A stretch of DNA of 64,000 bases from Bacillota bacterium. GTDB lineage: Bacteria > Bacillota > UBA4882 > UBA8346. The notes below the pieces were generated by a model. The model made no database searches. It had not been told where the DNA came from and saw nothing but the letters and a program-made list of their open reading frames with translations. The position numbers and the translations under genes are program-made. The stretch covers positions 69,025-133,024 of the forward strand of contig JAEYPR010000032.1 in assembly GCA_023410535.1 (NCBI GenBank), in the 5' to 3' direction. Position 1 is the stretch's first letter; each line of letters starts with the position of its first letter. Below are positions 6,899 to 14,346 of the stretch, piece by piece.

Positions 6899-8230
6899 CT
6901 ATGCGAGGGGTAATGTCACCGTAAAGGTGCTGCCCTGGCCGGGGACGCTGGCGGCGGTCACGGTACCGCCCAGCCCCTCGGTTAATTCTTTGACGATGGT
7001 CAAACCTAGCCCGAAACCGCCGCTTTCGCGATTGCGGGAAGGGTCGCTGCGATAAAACCGTTCAAAGATGTAGGGCAGGTCTTTAGCCGAGATGCCGATT
7101 CCTTCGTCCCGGACCTGAATCTGCACGGCGGTTGGGGTCGTCTCGATCTCAATCCGGACCGTTTTACCCGGCGGCGTATATTTATGAGCGTTAGAGATCA
7201 GATTATCCATAATTTTGGTCAGGGCGTTCCGGTCAGTTTCGATGGTCACCGGATTGGCGGCCACTAACGTGAGTTGTTGATTTTTCTCTTGAAAAACCGG
7301 TGTAAGCCGTTGCGCCATTCCCGCCAAAAAGTCCCGCAGCTCCAACGTCTCGGGATGGAAATGACGGATCGCCAGATCGGCTTGGGCGATTTCCTGAAGA
7401 TCGGTAATCAGTCCGGTCAGCCGCTTGACTTCATCGAGTAATGACTCCAGGTTTTCCGGGGAGGCCGGGATGACCTGATCGATCATGCCCTCAAGGTAAC
7501 TGCGGATGGTGGCCAAGGGCGTCCGCAGGTCGTGGGCCACATCGGCGGTCATCTGTTTGCGGAGCGTGTCGGCTTCTTTCAGCCGGGACGCCAAATTGTT
7601 GAGACTGGCGCCCAGCTCGCCCAGTTCGTCCTGGGGCAAGGTATTAATTCTGCTGTCCAAATGGCCGTCGGTCATGGCGCGGGCGGTCCGGTTCATCTCC
7701 AGAATGGGGGCGGAGAGCCGTTGCGCAAATACTAGCGCCACGCCAAACGCCAGCACCGCGGTGAATAACAGGGTGATCAGGATCGAACGGTTGATGGTGT
7801 TCCGGAATAGTTGGTCTTGTTGGCTGAGCAGATTTTCAAAGACCGTCCGGCCAAAAAAGGCAGTGCCGACCGTCACGCCGTTGACCACGATCGGGCGTTG
7901 CATCAATGGGCTGGAATTAGGCATCATCATCTCCCGCCGGTTGCTTAAAACCACATTACCTTGGTTATCGGTAACGAAACGCAAACCGCCGGCCATAATG
8001 CCCCGGCTGACTTCCATCCGGGGCGGGAGATTGCCCCAACCGTTGAAGTCGACGTAAATATCGGCCAACGCCTGGACGATCTGGTCCTGGCGCGCTTGTT
8101 CGCCGTGACGGAGGTAGAATTGGAATTGGCGGTTCAACGAGTAGTGAATCGTCAACCCCGAGAGTAAAATACCGCCCAGCGCCACCGCCACGATGATCAG
8201 CGTAATCTTCTTACGTATCGGCGCCCGCAT
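6899..8230 (-). CDS. Sensor histidine kinase (BaeS/CpxA-like)
   Basis: This 443-residue membrane kinase has TM1 at about 9-30, an extracytoplasmic sensor region at 31-148, TM2 at about 149-170, then a HAMP linker. The phospho-acceptor His233 lies in VAHDLRTPLATIRS, and the ATPase domain shows N, G1 and G2 boxes (NLISNAHKYTP, VRDEGIGI, GFGLGLTIVKEL). The ATG at 8230 follows GGAGGA and overlaps the 3' end of the response regulator gene by 20 bp, so the pair is translationally coupled. The system is divergent from a Spy-like gene, which suggests it senses envelope stress. Confidence 0.93.
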   Translation of the reverse strand: MRAPIRKKITLIIVAVALGGILLSGLTIHYSLNRQFQFYLRHGEQARQDQIVQALADIYVDFNGWGNLPPRMEVSRGIMAGGLRFVTDNQGNVVLSNRREMMMPNSSPLMQRPIVVNGVTVGTAFFGRTVFENLLSQQDQLFRNTINRSILITLLFTAVLAFGVALVFAQRLSAPILEMNRTARAMTDGHLDSRINTLPQDELGELGASLNNLASRLKEADTLRKQMTADVAHDLRTPLATIRSYLEGMIDQVIPASPENLESLLDEVKRLTGLITDLQEIAQADLAIRHFHPETLELRDFLAGMAQRLTPVFQEKNQQLTLVAANPVTIETDRNALTKIMDNLISNAHKYTPPGKTVRIEIETTPTAVQIQVRDEGIGISAKDLPYIFERFYRSDPSRNRESGGFGLGLTIVKELTEGLGGTVTAASVPGQGSTFTVTLPLA

Positions 8231-8921
8231 CGCGGATTCCTCCAAATTTATAGCCAACGCCAAAAACAGTCTGAACGAAGCTGGGCTCGTTCGGATTGGG
8301 TTCTACCTTTTGGCGGAGGTTTTTGATATGGCTGTCAACGGTCCGGTCATAACCTTCAAACGAGAAACCTTGCGCATGTTCCAGCAGTTGCGCCCGGGTG
8401 TAAACTCGCCCCGGGGTCTGGGCCAGTAATAACAACATCTTAAATTCGGTGGGAGTTAGATTGATGCCCTGCCGGTCCCGAAAGACCTCATGTTTTTCCG
8501 GGTCGATGACCAGTTGACCGTCGTTAAATGATAAAAAGACCGGTCCCGGCGCTGACGCGGGTTTATAACGGCGCAACTGGGCTAAGACCCGGGCGACCAA
8601 TTCCCGGGGGCTGAATGGTTTGATCAAATAATCATCGGCTCCGATATTAAGACCGAAGATCCGCTCATCTTCGGAACTTTTGGCGGAGAGGATGATCACC
8701 GGGATATCCGAGGACTGGCGGACCCGGGCCAGGATCTCTTCGCCGGGGAGACCGGGCAGCATCAGATCCAGCACCAGCAGGTCGGGTTTAGCCTCTTTAA
8801 TGATCTCCAACGCTTTACTGCCGTCGCTGGCGGTAACCACGTCAAAACCTTCTTTTTCAAGATAAGCCCGGATAATTTGTAAAATCTTCAATTCATCTTC
8901 GACAACGACGATCCGTGCCAT
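8211..8921 (-). CDS. OmpR-family response regulator
   Basis: This 236-residue regulator has a receiver domain (1-115) with phospho-acceptor Asp52 in LVLDLMLPG, the acidic pair in VVEDE, and the conserved Lys in YLIKPFSPRELVARV. A winged-helix DNA-binding domain follows (about 135-232, NLTPTEFKMLLLLAQ and the RTVDSHIKNLRQKVE recognition helix). ATG at 8921 is chosen over an upstream TTG because it has GGAG at proper distance. It is the first gene of the regulator-kinase operon and faces the Spy-like gene across about 275 bp, so it may control both directions. Confidence 0.95.
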   Translation of the reverse strand: MARIVVVEDELKILQIIRAYLEKEGFDVVTASDGSKALEIIKEAKPDLLVLDLMLPGLPGEEILARVRQSSDIPVIILSAKSSEDERIFGLNIGADDYLIKPFSPRELVARVLAQLRRYKPASAPGPVFLSFNDGQLVIDPEKHEVFRDRQGINLTPTEFKMLLLLAQTPGRVYTRAQLLEHAQGFSFEGYDRTVDSHIKNLRQKVEPNPNEPSFVQTVFGVGYKFGGIRDAGADT

Positions 8922-9197
8922 CAAATATCACTCCGGTTTCTCCATCGATTTCGAAACTGGGTCTTTAAATAAATTAAAACGATATCTTATTCTGCCCGAA
9001 CCGCGATCTCGGGCGGGGGTGTTTGCTACAGTATTTCGGTGTTGTCAATGGGAATCCTTTCTTCCATCTCCTGAAGAAAGCAAAATCCACAAAATCTCCA
9101 TAAGTTCTTCATGAACCGTGCATACTTTTTGCCTATAGTTAGGCTATGGAAATTGACCGCAAGGTTCAATCAAAAAAACAAGAGGAGTTGGTTACGA

Positions 9198-9695
9198 ATG
9201 AAAAAAATGCTTCTGATTTTGCTGGTCCTGGCGTTGACGATCGGGACGGTTTCATTTACGGCGTTGGGCGCCGCCCCGAAAGCGGGAGATAATTCCGGCG
9301 GTCCGGGATTTGGTCCGGGAATGGGCCGGGGTTTTGCCAAAGAGTTGAAATTAACCGCGGATCAAGAACAAAAATTGCTGGAGATCCGGCAGGAGTTTCA
9401 AAAAGACACTCAAAACATCCGTTTCGACATGCAGAAGAAACAGCTGGAACTGCGCCAACTGTGGAGCCAAAATCCGTTGAGCCAAACGGCGATTGAGAAC
9501 AAACAGAAAGAAGTCACCGGCTTACGGGTTCAACTGGTCACCAAACAACGGGCGATGATGGAAAAGCTGAAAGCGGTCTTAACTCCCGAACAACTTAAAA
9601 AAATTGAGGATTTCCGCGCTAAAGCCCAACAACGGATGGGCAAAGGCGGCAAACAACGTCGGGGCGGTTGCGGCGGTAATGATGTTCGGGCCTGA
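9198..9695 (+). CDS. Spy/CpxP-like exported LTxxQ protein
   Basis: This 165-residue protein has a clear signal peptide (MKKMLLILLVLALTIG...ALGA), a Gly/Pro-rich linker, then a helical region with two LTxxQ motifs (LTADQ and LTPEQ) and many Gln/Lys/Glu residues, as in the Spy/CpxP/Zra periplasmic chaperone and metal-sensor group. The C-terminus is basic and Gly-rich. The true start is the ATG at 9198 behind AGAGGAG, not the longer frame. Its position divergent from the two-component operon suggests it is a target or an inhibitor of the kinase, as CpxP is for CpxA; that is inference. Confidence 0.8.
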   Translation: MKKMLLILLVLALTIGTVSFTALGAAPKAGDNSGGPGFGPGMGRGFAKELKLTADQEQKLLEIRQEFQKDTQNIRFDMQKKQLELRQLWSQNPLSQTAIENKQKEVTGLRVQLVTKQRAMMEKLKAVLTPEQLKKIEDFRAKAQQRMGKGGKQRRGGCGGNDVRA

Positions 9696-9706
9696 TCATT
9701 CGGCAT

Positions 9707-9740
9707 AAAAAAACCGGGGCAAAATTGCCCCGGTTTTTTT
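9707..9740 (+). terminator. Terminator after Spy-like gene
   Basis: A perfect stem AAACCGGGGC/GCCCCGGTTT with a 6-nt loop and a seven-T tail. Confidence 0.92.
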
Positions 9741-9877
9741 ATGCTCATAAATCGGCGAAACAACGGTGAAGACTATGGAGGATGAACCATGGCGCGGACG
9801 ACGAACAATCGACGATGGGCAATGGGCAATGAGCGATGGGTGACGACGACCGCGCGTGCGATGAGGATGGTGGCAAA

Positions 9878-10147
9878 GTGTTATTATATACGGTTTTACG
9901 TTATGCCGGACTGGCCGGCGTGTTCTTGTTTGGAGTGAGCTTTTTGCTTGGTCACGGTTTTCAAGGCTTGAGCGGCGCTTTGGCCAGGATCGTTTGTTAA
10001 GGCAGCATCATTGGTTGGGGATTATCGCTTGCGTTTTGGCAGGGGGTATCTGTTGTTGCTGAGCCACGGCCCCAAATCATGATCAGCGGTTTGCGTCGGA
10101 TGAATGTGCCCAAGCAACGGATTCACTTTGAAAAGTTTACATTTTGA
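9878..10147 (+). pseudogene. Possible interrupted small membrane protein gene
   Basis: From a GTG at 9878 the frame reads VLLYTVLRYAGLAGVFLFG..., stops at TAA (9998-10000), then continues in the same frame without a stop for 48 more codons (GSIIGWGLSLAFWQG...) to TGA at 10145-10147. The two halves are hydrophobic and could be one protein interrupted by a CAA-to-TAA change. The stretch before it (9785-9870) holds a degenerate GATGGGCAATGGGCAATG-like repeat. No family is recognised, and chance remains possible. Confidence 0.3.
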
Positions 10148-10152
10148 AAGGA

Positions 10153-10704
10153 TTACTTCTGCTTTAGCCGATACCAGAGCCAGATCCCCAGGATGACCAC
10201 GATGGTCAACAAGCCCAGGCCGATTGGGTTCTGAACTAAACTTCGCCGTGGGGCGGGCGTTGATTGCGGGTTAGTCGTCGGTAAGGGCGAACCGCTGACC
10301 AGCGGATTGGGCGACGGCGTTGGTTGGGTTGACGCGACCAATCTGCCGACGACCGGAAAACGGGCGAGATAGTCGCTCCGTTTCATATGGGGGGAACGTT
10401 GGTAAAGCTCGGTGATATCCGTCCCTGCGACCGAACCGGGGCAGAAATGTTTTCCCTGGGGCCACTGGGGCAGGCCGGTGACGTCATAAACGGTCCCGTT
10501 TACCGCCACATAGGCTTTGACGCCATTTTTACCGTTATATTTGGCAAGCTCATCCAAGGTAAAAGTCTTCCCGGTCCGGGCGAAAACGGCGGAGGCGATC
10601 AAGAGGATCCATACCGCCATGGCGACCGGGCGAGCAAGTTTGGCTTTGATGGATAACCCTTCTTTCGGTTTTTGTTTAGGTTTTCCGGGGTTGCTCCGAT
10701 TCAT
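10153..10704 (-). CDS. Membrane-anchored cytochrome b5-like heme-binding protein
   Basis: This 183-residue protein has an N-terminal basic region and hydrophobic signal/anchor at about 27-43, a compact cytochrome b5-like domain (about 46-112: FTLDELAKYNGKNG, YVAVNGTVYDVT, a His in GKHFCPG and another in RSPHMKRSD), a Pro/Ser/Thr-rich spacer, and a C-terminal transmembrane segment (about 158-178) ending in basic residues. This resembles the short prokaryotic b5-like proteins proposed to bind heme at the cell surface. No good ribosome binding site precedes the ATG at 10704, so the start is uncertain. Confidence 0.75.
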   Translation of the reverse strand: MNRSNPGKPKQKPKEGLSIKAKLARPVAMAVWILLIASAVFARTGKTFTLDELAKYNGKNGVKAYVAVNGTVYDVTGLPQWPQGKHFCPGSVAGTDITELYQRSPHMKRSDYLARFPVVGRLVASTQPTPSPNPLVSGSPLPTTNPQSTPAPRRSLVQNPIGLGLLTIVVILGIWLWYRLKQK

Positions 10705-10767
10705 GCGTTGGGAGCCGAGCGAAATTGCTTGGTCGCTGAATCAATAAAAAGTATTTAAAAAAACAAA

Positions 10768-10998
10768 AGCAATAATAAATATTTTTTTTGCAGAAAATTA
10801 AATTTTTAAGCGATAAATAAAATTTAGGCACTAATAAATAGAATTTAGGTTGTTAGAAATAGAAATTAGGTTGTTAGAAATAGAATTCCGGGAGCGGGAA
10901 ATAGAAATTCGGACCCGCGGAGTGGAATTCAGGAAGGGAAAAATAGAATTCTGGAACATAAAAATAAAATTCAAGCACTAAAAAATAAAATTACTGGT
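10768..10998 (+). repeat. 21-nt tandem array 1 (11 degenerate units)
   Basis: From 10768 to 10998 the sequence divides into eleven consecutive 21-nt units without a single indel. The best-conserved core is AAATAGAATTC.GG (for example 10852-10872 and 10873-10893, which share GTTAGAAATAGAA). The 5' units are AT-only and the central units are GC-richer in their variable part. Stop codons occur in all forward frames; the reverse strand has a 7-residue periodic frame (NSIF/ISIS-type) but no plausible gene context. It ends 25 bp before the mgtC promoter. Confidence 0.85.
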
Positions 10999-11023
10999 GT
11001 TGCCCGTTGACCGCCGCAGTCAT

Positions 11024-11052
11024 TTGACAGATTGCCGGAGCATACGTATAAT
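11024..11052 (+). promoter_or_regulatory. mgtC promoter
   Basis: Consensus TTGACA (11024-11029), a 17-bp spacer and TATAAT (11047-11052). Confidence 0.92.
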
Positions 11053-11096
11053 ATTTAACATTACTTTGCGACGGTGTCCGAAAGGAGGAGTTAACG

Positions 11097-11756
11097 ATGG
11101 AATGGGAGATGGTTATCCGGCTGGTGTTGGCGGGAATCTTCGGTGCGATCATCGGATTTGAGCGGACGAGCAAACGAAAGGAAGCAGGGTTGCGCACCCA
11201 CTTTTTGGTCGCGGTCGGCAGCGCGTTAATCATGATGGTTTCAAAATACGCTTTCGCCGATGTGCTGCATGGCAAAGGAATCGCCTTGGACCCAAGCCGG
11301 ATCGCCGCGCAAGTTGTCAGTGGCGTCGGCTTTCTGGGCGCGGGAATGATCATGGTGCAACGTCAGTCGATTCGCGGTTTAACGACCGCCGCCGGTTTAT
11401 GGGCGACTTCCGGTATCGGATTGGCGGTTGGCGCGGGGATGTATTGGGTTAGTTTTAGCACCACGGTGCTGGTCCTGCTTTGTTTGGAATTTTTACATAT
11501 CGGATTTAAAGCGTTGTCCCCCAAATATATCCGGGTCACAATCCACTTGACCGCGGAAACGGCAATTCCCGCAGTAATGCAGGTAGTCCTGCAAAACAAG
11601 GTGAATATGTTTGAATACCAGGAGACCTTAAAATCCGGCGACACGCCTGAAATTGTCTTGGAATTGCAATTGCAGTTGGCAAATTCCGTCGACGTGGCGG
11701 CCTTATTAACGGAGCTGCGGAAGATCTCCGGCGTCCGTTCACTTCGCACCGAATAA
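11097..11756 (+). CDS. mgtC: MgtC/SapB family membrane protein
   Basis: This 219-residue protein has four or five transmembrane segments in the first 130 residues with the family signature (GAIIGFERTSKRKEAGLRTHFLVAVGSAL, QVVSGVGFLGAGMIM, IRGLTTAAGLWATSGIGLAVGAG). A cytoplasmic ACT-like domain follows (about 140-215). MgtC proteins are linked to magnesium limitation and membrane potential; the precise activity is not settled. AGGAGGAG precedes the ATG. It is a single-gene unit with a perfect sigma-A promoter directly after a 21-nt repeat array. Confidence 0.92.
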   Translation: MEWEMVIRLVLAGIFGAIIGFERTSKRKEAGLRTHFLVAVGSALIMMVSKYAFADVLHGKGIALDPSRIAAQVVSGVGFLGAGMIMVQRQSIRGLTTAAGLWATSGIGLAVGAGMYWVSFSTTVLVLLCLEFLHIGFKALSPKYIRVTIHLTAETAIPAVMQVVLQNKVNMFEYQETLKSGDTPEIVLELQLQLANSVDVAALLTELRKISGVRSLRTE

Positions 11757-11863
11757 TAGCTCAACCCGGCCTGTCCTGCCGGCGCCGGCACGGTGGGGAG
11801 TCAAACCTGGGAGGCGGAACCCCTCCCAAGCTTGGCTTCATAATTGAGGCAGGCGTCCGGCGG

Positions 11864-13084
11864 TTATTCCAACGTGAGCTTCCCAAACCGCAATTTCCCC
11901 ACTTGCAAAACCAACCCTTCCCGCACTTGAAGCGTTCCCGATGTCGTCACTTTCACGCCGTCAATCTTAACTGCGCCTTGTTGGATCAGCCGTTTCGCCT
12001 CGTTTTTGGAGGGGGCGAACCCCACGGCGACCAGCAACTGCCCAAGTTCGATCCGGTCTTCGGCAAGCATGGCGCGGGAGAGTGGGAGCGCCGGCAGCTC
12101 GGCCGGGAGCGACTTTTGTTGAAATACCTGAATGAAATGGGCTTCAGCTGCCTGGGCCGACGTTTCGCCGTGATACAGCCGGACCAGTTCCTTGGCTAAG
12201 CGCATCTTAAGGTCCCGCGGCTGAACCGTTCCGTTGGCGTAATCCTGCCGCAGCGATGCGAGGGTATCGGGATGAATGTCGGTCGCCAACGCGAAATAGG
12301 AGAGGATCAGTTCGTCGGGAATGGACATGGCTTTACCGTAAATGGTGTTGGGCGTTTCGTCGATTCCGATGTAGTTGCCCAAACTCTTACTCATCTTTTC
12401 AGTACCGTCGGTCCCCACCAATAGCGGCATCAACAGAGCGACTTGCCGTTCCTGTCCGTAGTCCTGCTGCAGGTTGCGGCCCATCAGAATATTGAAGCGC
12501 TGATCGGTCCCGCCCAGCTCGATATCGGCGCGAATCGCCACCGAGTCGTACGCTTGCATCAACGGATAGAAAAACTCATGGACCCCAATCTCCTGATGGA
12601 GGGCGAAGCGGTTTTTAAAATCCTCTCGCTCCAACATCCGGGCGACGGTACAACCGGACGCCAGTTTGATCACTGCGGCGAAATCAAGCGGGCCCAACCA
12701 GTCGCCGTTGTAAGTGATCTTGGTTTTGGTCAGGTCGAGGATCTTGGCGATCTGGGTCTGGTAGGTCCGGGCGTTGGCGAGTACGGCTTCCCGGCTGAGT
12801 TGTTTGCGGGTCTTGGATTTGCCGGTCGGGTCGCCGATCATACCGGTAAAATCGCCGATAATGATCACGGCTTGATGGCCGAGGTCCTGTAATTGTTTGA
12901 TCTTGCGTAAGACGACCGTATGGCCGAGATGGATATCGGGGGCCGAAGGATCCATTCCCAGTTTGACCACAAGCGGTTGACCTTGACGCCGCGAATACTC
13001 CAACTTGCTCCGTAAGTCGGCATAATCGATTAGCTCACTCGCTCCTTTGGCAATGATTCGGATCTCTTCGTCAATACTGATCAT
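11864..13084 (-). CDS. tyrS: Tyrosyl-tRNA synthetase
   Basis: This class I synthetase of 406 residues charges tRNA-Tyr. The HIGH motif is DIHLGHTVV, the KMSKS motif is EKMSKSLGN, and a C-terminal S4 RNA-binding domain begins about residue 345 (LGQLLVAVGFAPSKNEAKRLIQQGAVKIDG). The start at 13084 gives MISIDEEIRII behind GAGGAGGTTG. The open frame continues upstream only because the leader element happens to lack stops. Transcription is controlled by a tyrosine T-box (13241-13546). Confidence 0.97.
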   Translation of the reverse strand: MISIDEEIRIIAKGASELIDYADLRSKLEYSRRQGQPLVVKLGMDPSAPDIHLGHTVVLRKIKQLQDLGHQAVIIIGDFTGMIGDPTGKSKTRKQLSREAVLANARTYQTQIAKILDLTKTKITYNGDWLGPLDFAAVIKLASGCTVARMLEREDFKNRFALHQEIGVHEFFYPLMQAYDSVAIRADIELGGTDQRFNILMGRNLQQDYGQERQVALLMPLLVGTDGTEKMSKSLGNYIGIDETPNTIYGKAMSIPDELILSYFALATDIHPDTLASLRQDYANGTVQPRDLKMRLAKELVRLYHGETSAQAAEAHFIQVFQQKSLPAELPALPLSRAMLAEDRIELGQLLVAVGFAPSKNEAKRLIQQGAVKIDGVKVTTSGTLQVREGLVLQVGKLRFGKLTLE

Positions 13085-13112
13085 CAATGTCAACCTCCTC
13101 ATGTTATTTTCC

Positions 13113-13236
13113 AAAAAGTGAGTAAGGCAAGCAGGGCTAGGAACACAAGGCGAAGCGCCCGGAGCGTACTTAGGTTGTACGTGAGGACGCTGAGACCGCA
13201 GTGTGACAACGCCCGGCGAAGCTTTACTCACTTTTT
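13113..13236 (-). repeat. 124-bp MITE-like element with 13-bp terminal inverted repeats
   Basis: AAAAAGTGAGTAA (13113-13125) and TTACTCACTTTTT (13224-13236) are perfect inverted repeats bounding a GC-rich interior. The interior contains CGTAC-TTAGGTT-GTACG (a small hairpin) and two copies of GCGAAGC near its ends. The element sits in the transcribed tyrS leader, between the T-box terminator and the ribosome binding site, and carries no gene. I see no second copy in this window. It could be a miniature transposable element or a structured RNA. Confidence 0.65.
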
Positions 13237-13240
13237 AAAT

Positions 13241-13546
13241 AAAAAACTCCCGTCCCCTAGCATGCTAGAGGACGGGAGTTGCTTCCCGTGTTACCACCTC
13301 AATTTATTAATGCCTCGCGGCACTAACCTTTTCGAGTACGCCGCCTGGGGCGGTTATACGCTAGCGCTATAACGGGCGCAGGGATTCCGGGAACAGCCTA
13401 CTACCGAAGATATCGGATTGGGTGTCCGGCTCGGAGGCGTATTCAAAATACCATTCTTCGTCCCTTCACAGCAACCAGGGACTCTCTGGAGAAGAAAACC
13501 GTATTTTTACTCTTCCTCTTCGTAGCCTTTATCAACGAATGAATTA
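13241..13546 (-). promoter_or_regulatory. Tyrosine T-box leader of tyrS
   Basis: On the minus strand the leader contains a specifier loop GAATACGCC with Tyr codon TAC (complement of 13439-13441), the T-box sequence GAGGTGGTAACACGGG (about 13283-13298), and a terminator (13241-13280) whose stem AACTCCCGTCC pairs with GGACGGGAGTT and ends in six T. Uncharged tRNA-Tyr should stabilise the antiterminator and let transcription reach tyrS. Confidence 0.93.
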
Positions 13547-13552
13547 ATTGAC

Positions 13553-13581
13553 ACTATAACATGGCGGCCTGTCGCTGTCAA
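13553..13581 (-). promoter_or_regulatory. tyrS promoter
   Basis: On the minus strand TTGACA (13581-13576), a 17-bp spacer and TATAGT (13558-13553). Confidence 0.9.
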
Positions 13582-13668
13582 CTAGCTATGTCGCACGAAT
13601 GTCGGGGACGATCTTGACTGCGACCGATTTTTCCTGATTCATAAGTTAAGTTGCTTGCAACGTAGCTA

Positions 13669-14103
13669 TTAATGCAACAGATTGCGATAGCGGACCACTT
13701 CCTCGAGGTAATCCTTGTTCCGTTGCAGATGTTTGGCGGCAATTTCCTTAGCGGAGCCGTCGAGGATGTCCAATTCGGCGTCAGTTTGGTCCACGCCCAA
13801 CTTCATTCCGTGATAAACCGCGTCCAAAACGGTGCGGTCGTCGGGTTCGCCGCGCAGTCCCAGCGCCAAGTGGGCTTGGCCCACTAAACCCGTCCATCCG
13901 GGTCCGGCCGGCGGATCAACTCCCGCGTTTCGCAAATAGGATTCAAGTTCCGAAACCATCTGGCGCATGCCGAGTTGGTGCCGCTCGAGATTGACGCGGA
14001 TGGCGGGATCGTGGAGACGGCTTAAATATTTTTGATAGGCATCGATTCCCATATATTCGCCCTTCAGAATTTTACAGAGCGACTGGGCTTGCTCTTGCTC
14101 CAT
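13669..14103 (-). CDS. Ferritin-like four-helix protein (DUF2383-like)
   Basis: This 144-residue, almost entirely helical protein resembles the DUF2383/PA2169-type ferritin-like four-helix bundles. Possible ligand residues are scattered Glu and His (for example GEYMGIDAYQKYL, LERHQLGMRQM, DAELDILDGSAKE). There is no signal peptide or membrane segment. The ATG at 14103 is preceded by CGGAGG. The stop is about 90 bp from the start of the tyrS promoter, which reads in the same direction. Function is unknown; members are often stress-induced. Confidence 0.7.
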   Translation of the reverse strand: MEQEQAQSLCKILKGEYMGIDAYQKYLSRLHDPAIRVNLERHQLGMRQMVSELESYLRNAGVDPPAGPGWTGLVGQAHLALGLRGEPDDRTVLDAVYHGMKLGVDQTDAELDILDGSAKEIAAKHLQRNKDYLEEVVRYRNLLH

Positions 14104-14255
14104 GAAAACCTCCGTAAGTATGACTTAATTAGTCATAGCTTAACCAAAGCAGGGGAAAAGTGATCAAGGCGTAAATATGCCGACTCGGAACGCGCTTATA
14201 TCGCTACTTAGAAAATACGCTGAAGGCGCATCTGTCTGACCCGGAATTCAAGCGA

Positions 14256-14286
14256 TTCACCCCTCGCCGCTTCGGCGAGGGGTGAA
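14256..14286. repeat. Perfect GC-rich hairpin
   Basis: TTCACCCCTCGCC pairs perfectly with GGCGAGGGGTGAA around a 5-nt loop. There is no T run on either side, so it is not a standard terminator; it lies between the prc terminator and the ferritin-like gene. Confidence 0.7.
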
Positions 14287-14315
14287 GTCATAGGCGTTCA
14301 GCTTAAAGCACTCAA

Positions 14316-14346
14316 TAAAAAAACGGCCTTGCGGCCGCTTTTTTTA
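14316..14346 (-). terminator. Terminator of prc
   Basis: On the minus strand AAAAAGCGGCC-GCAA-GGCCGTTTTTTT directly follows, and includes, the prc stop codon. It is nearly symmetrical. Confidence 0.85.
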
